From an uncultured Prevotella sp. (GTDB taxonomy: Bacteria; Bacteroidota; Bacteroidia; Bacteroidales; Bacteroidaceae): a stretch of 64,000 nucleotides of DNA. Within the stretch, counting starts at the first letter, position 1. Each line of letters starts with the position of its first letter. Made by a program: the position numbers and the translations under genes. Positions 1 to 8,606 of the stretch are shown one piece after another. The notes below the pieces were generated by a model, which saw only the letters and a list, made by a program, of their open reading frames with translations, was not told the origin of the DNA and did not search any database. The stretch lies in the NCBI GenBank assembly GCA_945869265.1, contig CAMBOI010000006.1, positions 29,941 through 93,940 of the forward strand, in the 5' to 3' direction.

Positions 1-2
1 AA

Positions 3-413
3 TTCAAGGAATTTGCCGTAAAAGGCAATGCTGTTGACATGGCTGTCGGTGTTATCATCGGTGGTGCTTTCGGAAAAATCGTCACTTCAATCGTTAATGA
101 CATCATCATGCCTCCTATCGGATGGATTATCGGCGGTGTCAACTTCTCCGACCTGAAATTTGAGCTTCCGACAGTGAAAATCGCAGGTGAGGAATTGGCT
201 GCTGCCACCATCAACTATGGCGCTTTCATCCAGACCATCATCGACTTCACCATCATTGCCTTCTGCGTCTTCATGCTCGTGAAGGGTATCAACAAGTTGG
301 CAAAGAAGAAGAAGAAGGAAGAAGCCAAGGCTCCCGCCACTCCTCCTGCACCATCCAAGGAAGAGGTTCTGCTCACAGAAATACGTGATGCCATCAAGGA
401 ACTGAAGAAGTAA
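3..413 (+). CDS. mscL: Large-conductance mechanosensitive channel MscL (5' end outside window)
   Basis: This is a membrane channel that opens under hypo-osmotic tension and releases small solutes. The frame is open from base 3, ahead of the first ATG at 39, and the residues before that ATG ([12 protein letters not shown]) continue into [15 protein letters not shown]. Together these match the conserved N-terminal helix and first membrane segment of MscL, so the true start lies left of the window. The second membrane segment is the hydrophobic stretch [19 protein letters not shown]. The C-terminus is the typical Lys/Ala/Pro-rich cytoplasmic linker and helix ([24 protein letters not shown]). Length and topology fit the family. 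A hairpin terminator follows at 465-500. Confidence 0.95.
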   Translation, partial: FKEFAVKGNAVDMAVGVIIGGAFGKIVTSIVNDIIMPPIGWIIGGVNFSDLKFELPTVKIAGEELAAATINYGAFIQTIIDFTIIAFCVFMLVKGINKLAKKKKKEEAKAPATPPAPSKEEVLLTEIRDAIKELKK

Positions 414-464
414 GATTGCCTCCATTATAATATAATAAGGTGTATCTACATTATTATATAACTC

Positions 465-500
465 AAAAGTGGTACTCCCAATCAGGAGTTACCACTTTTT
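465..500 (+). terminator. Intrinsic terminator after mscL
   Basis: Bases 465-478 (AAAAGTGGTACTCC) pair with 485-499 (GGAGTTACCACTTTT) around a short loop, and the right arm runs into a T tract. It lies between mscL and clpS and excludes the in-frame upstream ATG at 469 as the clpS start. Confidence 0.75.
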
Positions 501-522
501 AAATACAATAAAACATACGAAT

Positions 523-831
523 ATGCCACAAGAACAATCTCATGTCAGAGAGCGACAAAAGAACGACCTTAAGGAGCCGCGCAGATATAAGGTGATAATC
601 CACAACGACGACTTTACCACAATGGAATTTGTGGTAGAGGTGCTGAAGACGGTTTTCTTTTTCAGTAACGAGAAGGCCGAGGCGCTTATGCTGCAAGTGC
701 ATCGCGCAAACAAGGCCATAGTGGGAATATATACATACGACATTGCAGTGTCGAAAGCCAACAAGGCCACAAATATGGCTCGTGAGCAAGGCTTTCCTTT
801 GCGACTAACCGTTGAACCTGAAGAGGAATAG
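523..831 (+). CDS. clpS: ATP-dependent Clp protease adaptor ClpS
   Basis: ClpS recognises N-terminal destabilising residues (N-degrons) and hands substrates to ClpA. The protein of about 102 residues contains the hallmark YKVIIHNDDFTTMEFVVEVL segment, in which the NDD..T and M residues form the N-degron pocket. A C-terminal stretch, TYDIAVSKANKATNMAREQGFPLRL, matches the family's ClpA-facing helix and final strand. I chose the ATG at 523 because an earlier in-frame ATG (469) falls inside the mscL terminator hairpin. The stop is two bases before the clpA start, so the two genes are probably translated from one message, with aat overlapping the far end of clpA. Confidence 0.96.
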   Translation: MPQEQSHVRERQKNDLKEPRRYKVIIHNDDFTTMEFVVEVLKTVFFFSNEKAEALMLQVHRANKAIVGIYTYDIAVSKANKATNMAREQGFPLRLTVEPEEE

Positions 832-833
832 AC

Positions 834-3050
834 ATGGCAGAAATAGAACAGACAGAAAGAGTGGGACGTGTGATAAAATCGGCGCTTGGGTATTGCAAAA
901 CACTCAGGAATGAATTTGTCATGCCCGAACATTTGCTTTTAGCATTGGTCGAAGACTCCAATTTCAATTCCGCATTAGCTGCATATTGCAGTCCACTCAC
1001 TTTCGCCAACAAGATTGAGAAGTTTCTTGATGACATTGAGGTTGTACCACAAGATATAGAATACCACCCGGAACTGTCAATACAGACAGGGCAAGTGATA
1101 GATAATGCCATTAAGCATGTGGAGAACAGCGGAGCGGAATCAATAGACATAACCCATTTGGTGAAAGGACTGCTGGAACTTAAAGATTCTTGGGCTAGCT
1201 ATTTTCTGAAGGATTCTATTGGCGACAATGAACAGGATTTCATGAAAGAATTGATTGATTACTGCGAGTATGATGATATGATCTTTGACGAAAACATTGA
1301 CGATGAGGCAAAATCACCGAAATCTTCGTGGAAGCAACTCGTGACTTGCATGAACGACAATTATCAGATGCATAATCCTCTTATCGGAAGAGACAATGAA
1401 CTGAAACGCACCATCCAGGTGCTCTGTCGTTGCGACAAGAACAACCCACTGCATGTGGGTGAACCTGGCGTGGGCAAGACTGCCCTTGTATGGGGATTGA
1501 CCCGACTCATCGAGGAAAACAAGGTGCCCAAGAGGTTGCAAGGAAGCAAGATATATCAGTTGGACATGGGCACTCTGCTTGCAGGCACCCAATATCGTGG
1601 TGACTTTGAGAAGCGCATCAAGCAGATAATGGATGGCGTGCAGGGAGAAAGCGACAACAACATTGTTTATATCGACGAGATACATACGCTGGTAGGGGCA
1701 GGAGCCATAGGCGATGGAGCTATGGATGCCTCGAATATGCTCAAGCCATATCTTGAATCCGGCAAGATACGATTCATCGGTTCTACGACCTATGAGGAAT
1801 ACAACCGCCATTTCTCACGCTCGAAGGGACTCATTCGTCGCTTCCAGCAGATTGACATTACCGAGCCCTCTATCGACGAGGCAAAGAATATCATAATGCA
1901 GTTGAAACCCCGATACGAAGATTTTCACGGTGTGAAATATACAGACGAGGCCATCTCGTTTGCAGTAGAGGCAAGTGCAAAGCATATCAACGACCGATTC
2001 CTTCCCGACAAGGCTATCGACCTCATCGACGAGGCTGGTGCGGCTATGGAATTAGCGGAAAACGCAAAGACCATCGGCAAAAAGGAAATCGCAGATGTAT
2101 TGTCGAAGACATGCAAGGTGGAGGCATTGTCAGAGGCCGAAGACGATGACTACAAGCAATTGGAAAGACTTGCCGATCGCATGCTTTCGCAAATCTACGG
2201 ACAAGACGAAGCCATCCGTCAGGTGGTTGAGTCGGTACAGATGTCGAGGGCGGGTCTGCTCGACGACAACAAACCCTTGGCCTCCTTGCTTTTCGTAGGT
2301 CCTACGGGTGTAGGCAAAACGGAGGTGGCACGCGTTTTGTCGAAAGAGCTCGGCATCCCCCTCACACGTTTCGACATGAGCGAATACACCGAGAAACACA
2401 CCGTTGCCAAACTGATTGGTTCGCCTGCGGGCTACGTAGGCTATGAAGACGGAGGATTACTGACAGATGCTATACGCAAGTCTCCCAACTGCGTCTTGTT
2501 GCTCGACGAAATTGAGAAGGCTCATCAGGACATCTACAATATCCTGCTTCAGGTGATGGATTATGCCCGACTCACCGACAACAAGGGGCGGCAATCCGAT
2601 TTCAGGAATGTGGTGCTGATAATGACTTCGAATGCCGGTGCACAGTATGCCTCGCATGCTTCCGTAGGATTCAACAGCACAGTAAGTCGCGGCGAGGCAA
2701 TGATGAAGCAAGTGAAGAAGACCTTCAAACCAGAGTTTCTCAACCGTCTGTCGGGCACAGTGGTTTTCCACGACATGAACAAGCAGATGGCTACCCTGAT
2801 ATTGCAAAAGAAATTGCGGGAGTTGGAATCCAAACTAGAGGCAAAGCAAGTGAAGATGAATCTCATTCCCGAAGCTTTTGAATATCTGTTGAAAGAAGGC
2901 TTCACTCCCGAATATGGTGCACGCGAGATGGACCGTGTCATTGCCCAACGACTCAAACCATTGCTCATGCGCGAGATACTGTTTGGTAGCCTGAAGAACG
3001 GTGGTGAAATAACAATTGGAATAAAAGATGGCAATTTATCAATTGGATGA
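834..3050 (+). CDS. clpA: ATP-dependent Clp protease ATP-binding subunit ClpA
   Basis: Hexameric AAA+ unfoldase that feeds substrates into ClpP. The 738-residue protein has an N-terminal Clp-N repeat domain (about 1-145). The first AAA+ module has its Walker A at about 209-216 (GEPGVGKT), and the second has GPTGVGKT near residue 490. The second module is followed by a VGF tripeptide (ASVGFNS) at the place of the ClpP-docking loop, so ClpP partnership is likely. A KPEFLNR sensor motif follows. Length matches ClpA rather than ClpB, because the long coiled-coil middle domain is missing. It sits 2 bases after clpS and overlaps aat by 23 bases. Confidence 0.96.
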   Translation: MAEIEQTERVGRVIKSALGYCKTLRNEFVMPEHLLLALVEDSNFNSALAAYCSPLTFANKIEKFLDDIEVVPQDIEYHPELSIQTGQVIDNAIKHVENSGAESIDITHLVKGLLELKDSWASYFLKDSIGDNEQDFMKELIDYCEYDDMIFDENIDDEAKSPKSSWKQLVTCMNDNYQMHNPLIGRDNELKRTIQVLCRCDKNNPLHVGEPGVGKTALVWGLTRLIEENKVPKRLQGSKIYQLDMGTLLAGTQYRGDFEKRIKQIMDGVQGESDNNIVYIDEIHTLVGAGAIGDGAMDASNMLKPYLESGKIRFIGSTTYEEYNRHFSRSKGLIRRFQQIDITEPSIDEAKNIIMQLKPRYEDFHGVKYTDEAISFAVEASAKHINDRFLPDKAIDLIDEAGAAMELAENAKTIGKKEIADVLSKTCKVEALSEAEDDDYKQLERLADRMLSQIYGQDEAIRQVVESVQMSRAGLLDDNKPLASLLFVGPTGVGKTEVARVLSKELGIPLTRFDMSEYTEKHTVAKLIGSPAGYVGYEDGGLLTDAIRKSPNCVLLLDEIEKAHQDIYNILLQVMDYARLTDNKGRQSDFRNVVLIMTSNAGAQYASHASVGFNSTVSRGEAMMKQVKKTFKPEFLNRLSGTVVFHDMNKQMATLILQKKLRELESKLEAKQVKMNLIPEAFEYLLKEGFTPEYGAREMDRVIAQRLKPLLMREILFGSLKNGGEITIGIKDGNLSIG

Positions 3051-3702
3051 AAACATATGGTTTCCCGATCCACATTTGGGTGAAGAAGACGGACTAGTAG
3101 CGGTTGGCGGTGATTTATCCGTCAACCGTCTGCTCCTCGCATATTGCAACGGCTTTTTCCCATGGTTCTCATATCAAGAGAGTGACGAACCCTATTGGTA
3201 TTGTCCGTTAGACCGTTTTGTCATATTTCCCAAAGAGATTCACGTCAGCCACTCCATGAAACAGTTGATGCGCCACGGGAAATATATTGTCACCTTCAAC
3301 AAGGATTTCGAGGGAGTTATTCGTGGCTGCTCCACTGTTGACGGACGCAATAATGAGTTCGGGGCATGGTTGGGTTCTGACATGATGAAGGCCTACACCG
3401 AATTGCATCGTCTCGGTTATGCCGCTAGTGTTGAGGTATGGGAGCCAGATGATGCCACTTCCGAAGAGCAAAGTTTAAAGCTCGTGGGAGGCTTATATGG
3501 AGTTGCCATCCGCAATGCCTTCTTTGGCGAGAGCATGTTTTCATTAGTGCCCAGTGCATCCAAGTTGGCATTGATTCATCTGGCTCGCGCGCTCGACAAA
3601 ATCGGCGGGGCCTTTATCGACTGTCAATTCGAGACTGCACATCTTAAATCCATGGGAGGTCGGCATATATCCTACGAGGAGTATATGCGTCTGCTGAAGT
3701 GA
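3028..3702 (+). CDS. aat: Leucyl/phenylalanyl-tRNA--protein transferase
   Basis: Transfers Leu or Phe from aminoacyl-tRNA to proteins with N-terminal Lys or Arg, creating N-degrons for ClpS-ClpA. The 224-residue protein has the family signature early on (WFPDPHLGEEDGLVAVGGDLS), then the GFFPW and WWxP-like segments (EPYWYCPLDRFVIFP). The C-terminal region has GGLYGVAIRNAFFGESMFS and FIDCQFETAHLKSMGG, which are the acyl-transfer core. The start ATG lies inside the last 23 bases of clpA, implying translational coupling. With clpS and clpA it completes an N-degron pathway operon: the modifier, the recogniser and the unfoldase. Confidence 0.96.
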   Translation: MAIYQLDENIWFPDPHLGEEDGLVAVGGDLSVNRLLLAYCNGFFPWFSYQESDEPYWYCPLDRFVIFPKEIHVSHSMKQLMRHGKYIVTFNKDFEGVIRGCSTVDGRNNEFGAWLGSDMMKAYTELHRLGYAASVEVWEPDDATSEEQSLKLVGGLYGVAIRNAFFGESMFSLVPSASKLALIHLARALDKIGGAFIDCQFETAHLKSMGGRHISYEEYMRLLK

Positions 3703-3736
3703 ATATCCCAGTGACCCTCCAATCAATTTTCAAAAT

Positions 3737-3829
3737 TTAAAGGAAGAATCCATCTCCTTCGTCAAACTGATCAAAATCCGATTTAAACAAACGGTCTTGT
3801 ATGATTCGGTATTTCTCGTTTCTTTGCCA
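3737..3829 (-). pseudogene. Remnant of a RhuM-like C-terminus
   Basis: On the minus strand, an open stretch reads WQRNEKYRIIQDRLFKSDFD and then FDEGDGFFL before a stop. The pattern (N)EKYR..QD..F.SDFD resembles the extreme C-terminus of RhuM-family virulence proteins. An in-frame stop lies immediately upstream and there is no start, so only about 30 codons remain. Identification is by eye and tentative. Together with the Fic-like fragment just upstream on the same strand it suggests a decayed accessory locus between aat and the HUH transposase. Confidence 0.35.
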
Positions 3830-3890
3830 TCAGTTTTGATTTTATATTATTCCATGATTGATTGTCTTCATCAGATGGAAGGTGTTATAA

Positions 3891-4019
3891 TCAGCCTCCA
3901 ATCACCGTTTGAAGCTCTCTGAAAATAATGGTAAAGCGACGGCTCAGCAGCTCCCTGTCTCTTTCAGAAAGAGGCTGAAGAGCATTCCATCGTTCCATTA
4001 TTTGAGTTACTTTATCCAT
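3891..4019 (-). pseudogene. Short ORF resembling the N-terminus of a Fic-family protein
   Basis: A 42-codon minus-strand ORF begins MDKVTQIMERWNALQPL and continues SERDRELLSRRFTIIFR before ending at a TGA. Bacteroidales Fic (AMP-transferase) proteins often start with a helix of the form LLxxWxxLxPLxxEDxxRLxxKF followed by NSNxIEGNT. Here the similarity stops before the NSNxIEG motif, so the piece looks like a truncated N-terminus with no catalytic domain. It could also be an unrelated small ORF. The rest of the 3703-4190 spacer shows no other gene. Confidence 0.33.
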
Positions 4020-4193
4020 GTGCTTTATATTTAACTCTTGCAGAAAAACACCTTAAAAGGTATATGTCATCTACCTTAAACGGCGATTTCTTGCAATTTA
4101 TTACACCTTATTATATTCGTTCATCTTGCGAATCAGAGGTTCCTCTCCCTGAGCTCTCTTGCCCCATAGCCTGGCCCCTCTCAAGTGAAGGAC

Positions 4194-4284
4194 GCCCTGA
4201 AAGGGCAACCTGCTCATAGCCCAGGGCAAAGCGAAGCGGCACCCTGGGTAATGTCGTTCAGCCCATTGCTCGCCCTGAAAGGGC
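4194..4284. repeat. Left cluster of REP-like palindromes beside the HUH transposase
   Basis: Three palindromes lie in a row. GCCCTGAAAGGGC is at 4194-4206. A longer hairpin with CCCAGGG/CCCTGGG ends around a GCAAAGCGAAGCGGCA core is at 4220-4248. A second GCCCTGAAAGGGC is at 4272-4284. The same set recurs in inverted orientation on the other side of the transposase gene (4818-4911). Such paired hairpins are typical of REP/BIME elements linked to TnpA-REP (RAYT) proteins. Confidence 0.75.
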
Positions 4285-4320
4285 AAAAGCGTATAACCCC
4301 AGGTATCATGAGGTAAACCG

Positions 4321-4776
4321 TCAATCCGTGAACACATATCTGTCATCATAACTTATCCCGTATAATTTTAAAAAACCGATATACTCATCCTGAAATGAAT
4401 GCTTCTCATGATGTGTCTTTTGGTTCTTGATGTACTCCAATGTTTTGGAAACAACAGATTGACTCACTGAAAATGCGCCGTAACCTCCTTGCCATTCAAA
4501 TCGCTCGTATCGAGCATTTATTGATTTAATCCATCTGCTGCTGTTGCGTTTCACTTCTTCCACCACATGGGAAATACTCTCGTTCTTGGATAGCAAAAAG
4601 AGGACATGGACATGGTCTCCAGTTCCTCCTGTTTGTATCACACTGCATCCTGTGGTGTTGACCAATTGACCTATATAGGCATGGATGCGTACCAGATCGT
4701 CCTCGCAAATATGGGGACTGGTGGTTTTGATATGAAATATCAAATGGATGTATATTTTACTTAATGACTGTGACAT
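4321..4776 (-). CDS. REP-associated tyrosine (HUH/Y1) transposase, IS200-like
   Basis: Single-strand DNA transposase of the IS200/IS605 Y1 superfamily, 151 residues. The start MSQSLSKIYIHLIFHIKTT is the usual first strand. The HUH motif is seen as GDHVHVLFLL (His-Val-His), and the candidate catalytic Tyr lies in the later helix KTLEYIKNQKTHH. The GGYGAFSVS segment is also typical. The gene is flanked by mirror-image palindrome clusters and has no adjoining tnpB. That favours a domesticated REP-associated transposase (RAYT) over a free-living insertion sequence. No target-site duplication could be identified. Confidence 0.88.
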   Translation of the reverse strand: MSQSLSKIYIHLIFHIKTTSPHICEDDLVRIHAYIGQLVNTTGCSVIQTGGTGDHVHVLFLLSKNESISHVVEEVKRNSSRWIKSINARYERFEWQGGYGAFSVSQSVVSKTLEYIKNQKTHHEKHSFQDEYIGFLKLYGISYDDRYVFTD

Positions 4777-4817
4777 AAATATTCTTTTTGGATTGTCAAC
4801 TCGTGTTATATGCTTTT

Positions 4818-4911
4818 GCCCTTATAGGGCGATATTCAATCTATGTGCCCCTTTAACCCAGGGTGTCGCTTCGCTTTGCCCTGGGCTATGTGCAGTTTGC
4901 CCTTTCAGGGC
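4818..4911. repeat. Right cluster of REP-like palindromes, inverted relative to the left cluster
   Basis: GCCCTTATAGGGC (4818-4830), a CCCAGGG...CCCTGGG hairpin (4857-4885) and GCCCTTTCAGGGC (4899-4911) form the reverse complement order of the left cluster. The inner flanks also match: GGGCAAAAGCGTATAAC at 4281-4297 corresponds inversely to GTTATATGCTTTTGCCC at 4805-4821. The spacer 4777-5045 contains no convincing gene. Confidence 0.75.
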
Positions 4912-4951
4912 GTTTCCTTGCAGCCAAGAGCCAGGGCGTTTCCTTGCAGCC
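4907..4951. repeat. 19-bp direct repeat at the edge of the REP cluster
   Basis: AGGGCGTTTCCTTGCAGCC occurs at 4907-4925 and again at 4933-4951, a 26-base period. The first copy overlaps the last GCCCTTTCAGGGC palindrome. It may reflect slippage or a partial duplication at the element edge. Confidence 0.6.
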
Positions 4952-5045
4952 GAGGTTTTGGGAGTTTCATTTCTATCGGTGACCTTTGGTTCAGAGCATT
5001 TCATTTCTTCCATTGCTTATAGAATTAGTATGAGGGAAATATACA

Positions 5046-8000
5046 TCAAAATACCCCCTTGCAGTATTCCTCCGTGGGGACATCTATATATCCACCCTTG
5101 GCACGCACATAATCGAGAAGATTGGAGAAAGTGATGTTCATATTAAGCAACACGGGATTGCCTATGAGAATGAGATTCAGACGGGCACGGGTGAGAGCCA
5201 CGTTCAACTTACGGTCGATTATCATGCCGTCCTCCTCAAACACGTCGTTGGTGAGGAAATTAAGCTGGTAGGGCTGCTGGATGGTGAAACCATAGATGAT
5301 GAAGTCGCGTTGACTGCCTTGATAGCGCTCCACGGTGTCGATGGTGATGTCGTGCAGACACGGGATGCCATATCTGTCTATCTCGTTACGCACGGATGAT
5401 ATCTGGTTGCGATAAGGCACTATCACCCCGACGGTCTTGTCTTTATCAAAGCCTTCAGATGTCAGTTCGTATATGGCACGTATCGTGGCGGCAATCATCT
5501 GCGCCTCGGTCTTGTTGGTCTTTGCCGAAGGTGACAACACTGTTGGTCGAGCCGCCACAAAGGCTATGCGGTGGGTGGTGAGCATGGTGATGATACTGTT
5601 GGCGGAGTCCTTGCGCACAGTGGGGAGCGTCTGATGTTCGAGCGGCACAATGTCGAGCTTGTTGCCATAGAAGGCCTGATTGGGAAATTCGGCAATGTCC
5701 CTGTGCATTCGCCCCTGTTTGGTGAGCATATACACGTATCTCTCGTCATACCCCTTATCAGTCTTGAATTGCACCAACAATCGCTCAAACAACGACAAGC
5801 GGCAATCCCTCAGGTTGATGTCGATGAGTTCGGGTTCGCTTACTGCCGATTCCTCCATCGTCTGCTGCACCACTGCGGGCAATTGCTTGTGGTCGCCGAT
5901 AAGTACAAACTTGTCTATCCGGCATCTATTGTCCTTTTGCGCACTAAAGAGTCCTATCAGATGGGGTTCGAGAATCTGCGATGACTCATCCACGATGGCA
6001 AGACTGAAATGCTTTATTCCCAACAACGATATGTTGGCGTTGAGAGATGCAGTTGTTCCACAGAACACCCTTGTCGCTTGTATCATCTTCATCACCGCAT
6101 TGGCGCTATTGAGCTTCTTCGACTTTACACTGAGCATATAGTCGAGATATTCCTTAGAGCACGAGAGTTCCGACCCTAAGCGTATGAAATCAAAATCCGG
6201 ATTCTCCTGCCTCATCTCCACCAGTTTGCTGCATATCTCATCCACAGCCCTGTTGGTATATGACAAAAGCAGCACGTTGGTGCCCTCCTCCAGCAATTCC
6301 TCCTTGAGCAGGTTCACCAGGCCGTAGGATGTCTTGCCAGTGCCCGGAGGACCGATAATGAGGAATATGTCCTTGGCTTGCTTGGCATGTTCCACAAGAG
6401 TGTTGAAGGCTCCGTATTCCCCCTTGCGATGGATGGATGTGTCGCATATAGGCTCACGCTGAGAAAGTATGAGGTCGCGACGTGATTTCGGTGCCGAGAG
6501 GAAAGAATGCATTGCACTGTATAGCGAACCGGTCATCGACTCAAGCATGTCGTGCTCAATGGCCCAAAGCGTGCCCTCGGGCTTGTTCTCTATCGTTCTC
6601 TTGTCCGTCTGACTGTTACGCAATTTCAGTTCAATGTCATTCTCACGAATATCCACGATAGTAGCCCTATGCACCATCTGTGCGCAGGCATTGGGGATCC
6701 TTGTTTTCTTGTCGTAATTATATGGATAAAGTATGACGATATCTCCTATACGGAAATTCGTAGTGTCGGCAGATTGCGGTTCATCAAACTTAAGCACCAC
6801 CCCACTAATCGCGGCACTGCCTTCGTCATCATAACGGAATTCCGACACTGTCAATCCGTCGTATATATTTCCCGCCGTCTTCTTGTCATCAAGAGTGTCA
6901 TTCCATATTGACGCAAATCCAGAGTTTTCCTTCTGCTTGTTTCCCACTTTCGACAACAACTGTTCGTTTTCTAGGAAACGCAGGAATCGCAGGTAATACG
7001 AGCGTTCTAACTTTGTGGCGGAATAGATGGGCGCAAGCAATGCCGACAGTTGTGGCTTTAAGTAGTTTTCCCATAGTCGGCCCGATATTTGCTTCAGGTT
7101 CAACTTGTCCGGTGTCAGAGTCGTCAATATGTCCAATCCCTCCTTGGCATAGAATATCTCGCTCCATGCTATCAGATTGCGCATCCTTATCGCCCTAAGC
7201 AGCAGCCGCTGGTCGTTTGCCAAAAGCACCAATCCTGCAGAGTATTTGGAATAAAGGAGCATGATATGTTTCATTTCTTCGGCATATTTCCCAAACTCAT
7301 AATTGAACAGAGCGCGATATAGCATCAGCTGCACCTTATGGGGCTCCTTTATCACGGGGATATCCGGATTGCTGTCAGGTGATTTAAACGGGACAAATTC
7401 TCCCTTGCCCGATTTCTGCTCTATGATGGTCACGTCCCTACCCTTTTGACATAGAAAGTCGAGACGTCCTTGTATTCCCAACACCTCACTGAAGAACGAG
7501 GGTTCCAGGACAACATCTTCCTTGCTATACTGTCCGATTGAGTTTGGAAGATCGGAGCCTATCAGTTTCTCAATATTGCGTTTCTGAACCAGCGCATCTT
7601 GCTTAAACTGCACGAAGTTGTCAATCAGTTCCTGGCAAGATATCATGCTTAGAGCATTTTTATTGACAAACTCCTTAAGACTGTTCTCAAAGGGGATGTC
7701 CCTGCCATGCACAGTGTCGTCGAGAAATTGTCCGGAGAGATTACCCAGGAATATCGCCCGATTATTCACATTGGGCTTAATCTTATTGATGAGATTCACG
7801 AAAGGCGACTCGGCATACGACTCAAAGCAACTGGCTATCGTAGTGATGTTCACGAGGAAATCAGGTTCGAGAATAATAAGCTCCGGCATGACTATCTCCC
7901 CTCGCTCATCCATACGTATTCTGACGAGGTTCATCTGCGCGCCCTCCCACAACACCGTCTTCAGATACGACCAGTCGGCCTTGCCGTCAAGCGTCAATAT

Positions 8001-8600
8001 CTTGTTGTCCTTACCATAGCATATCTTGAGTGTTGTGTTGTTCTCTTCCTCCGTTGCCCAGATGAAATTGTCATCCCATCGCGCCACCACCACGCGTAGC
8101 ACATTCTCACTGAATTTTCCCCATGTGCTTTTCCTGTCGGCCTTGGGGAAATGGCTCTTCAGGCTATCGGGTATCTCCTCCTTGCCACACACCCAATACA
8201 CCAGCAATGCCGTAGCCTTAATATTGTGGGGGAAGAGCCGTTCGAGTTCGTCATCTGACAGTTCTTGGTCTCTATTCGACTTTGGGAATATGTCCTTGCG
8301 CGCCAAGTGTATGAGATCGGCTATTGTATAAGGAATCTGATATTTCTTTACACAATAATCCACCTTGGAGAAGAATCCCACAAAGGCAATCTGACAATCG
8401 GCTATAGCCTGTTCCACCGCACGTCGGAACACACCTCTTAGTATGTCATACCTTTCTTCGGTTGACATACCCTCAGCACAAGCTCCCTCCAACTGCACGT
8501 AGAGTGCTGATGCAGATTCCACTATAATATACTTGCCCCTGCCGGTGTTCTTCTCCCTGCCGTCGGCATCAGCATGCTTTCGGCCATATGGTGATAGCAT
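5046..8600 (-). CDS. Dna2-like protein: PD-(D/E)XK nuclease fused to SF1 helicase
   Basis: A protein of about 1184 residues, predicted to process DNA ends or flaps in the cytoplasm. The middle holds a RecB/Cas4-type nuclease: GRLDFL with Asp near 383, IIEQK with Glu and Lys near 396/398, and a QLMLY (QxxxY) motif near 426-430. The C-terminal half is a Upf1/Dna2-type SF1 helicase, with Walker A GPPGTGKT near 752-759, DESSQ near 873-877, GDHKQLP, the TVERYQGSQRDF motif V region and NVALTRAR motif VI. The N-terminal 350 residues are not recognised. A TTG at 8606 is possible, but I prefer the ATG at 8600. It follows the nitroreductase stop directly and is probably co-transcribed with it and alaX. 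Confidence 0.85.
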   Translation of the reverse strand: MLSPYGRKHADADGREKNTGRGKYIIVESASALYVQLEGACAEGMSTEERYDILRGVFRRAVEQAIADCQIAFVGFFSKVDYCVKKYQIPYTIADLIHLARKDIFPKSNRDQELSDDELERLFPHNIKATALLVYWVCGKEEIPDSLKSHFPKADRKSTWGKFSENVLRVVVARWDDNFIWATEEENNTTLKICYGKDNKILTLDGKADWSYLKTVLWEGAQMNLVRIRMDERGEIVMPELIILEPDFLVNITTIASCFESYAESPFVNLINKIKPNVNNRAIFLGNLSGQFLDDTVHGRDIPFENSLKEFVNKNALSMISCQELIDNFVQFKQDALVQKRNIEKLIGSDLPNSIGQYSKEDVVLEPSFFSEVLGIQGRLDFLCQKGRDVTIIEQKSGKGEFVPFKSPDSNPDIPVIKEPHKVQLMLYRALFNYEFGKYAEEMKHIMLLYSKYSAGLVLLANDQRLLLRAIRMRNLIAWSEIFYAKEGLDILTTLTPDKLNLKQISGRLWENYLKPQLSALLAPIYSATKLERSYYLRFLRFLENEQLLSKVGNKQKENSGFASIWNDTLDDKKTAGNIYDGLTVSEFRYDDEGSAAISGVVLKFDEPQSADTTNFRIGDIVILYPYNYDKKTRIPNACAQMVHRATIVDIRENDIELKLRNSQTDKRTIENKPEGTLWAIEHDMLESMTGSLYSAMHSFLSAPKSRRDLILSQREPICDTSIHRKGEYGAFNTLVEHAKQAKDIFLIIGPPGTGKTSYGLVNLLKEELLEEGTNVLLLSYTNRAVDEICSKLVEMRQENPDFDFIRLGSELSCSKEYLDYMLSVKSKKLNSANAVMKMIQATRVFCGTTASLNANISLLGIKHFSLAIVDESSQILEPHLIGLFSAQKDNRCRIDKFVLIGDHKQLPAVVQQTMEESAVSEPELIDINLRDCRLSLFERLLVQFKTDKGYDERYVYMLTKQGRMHRDIAEFPNQAFYGNKLDIVPLEHQTLPTVRKDSANSIITMLTTHRIAFVAARPTVLSPSAKTNKTEAQMIAATIRAIYELTSEGFDKDKTVGVIVPYRNQISSVRNEIDRYGIPCLHDITIDTVERYQGSQRDFIIYGFTIQQPYQLNFLTNDVFEEDGMIIDRKLNVALTRARLNLILIGNPVLLNMNITFSNLLDYVRAKGGYIDVPTEEYCKGVF

Positions 8601-8606
8601 GTTCAA

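Noticed and set aside
469..522. Upstream in-frame start for clpS
   Set aside because: It lies inside the mscL terminator hairpin and the added residues do not match ClpS.
4748..5134. 128-codon plus-strand ORF
   Set aside because: It runs through the REP-like palindromes and into the end of the helicase gene; the translation is Cys/Pro-rich and unlike any family.
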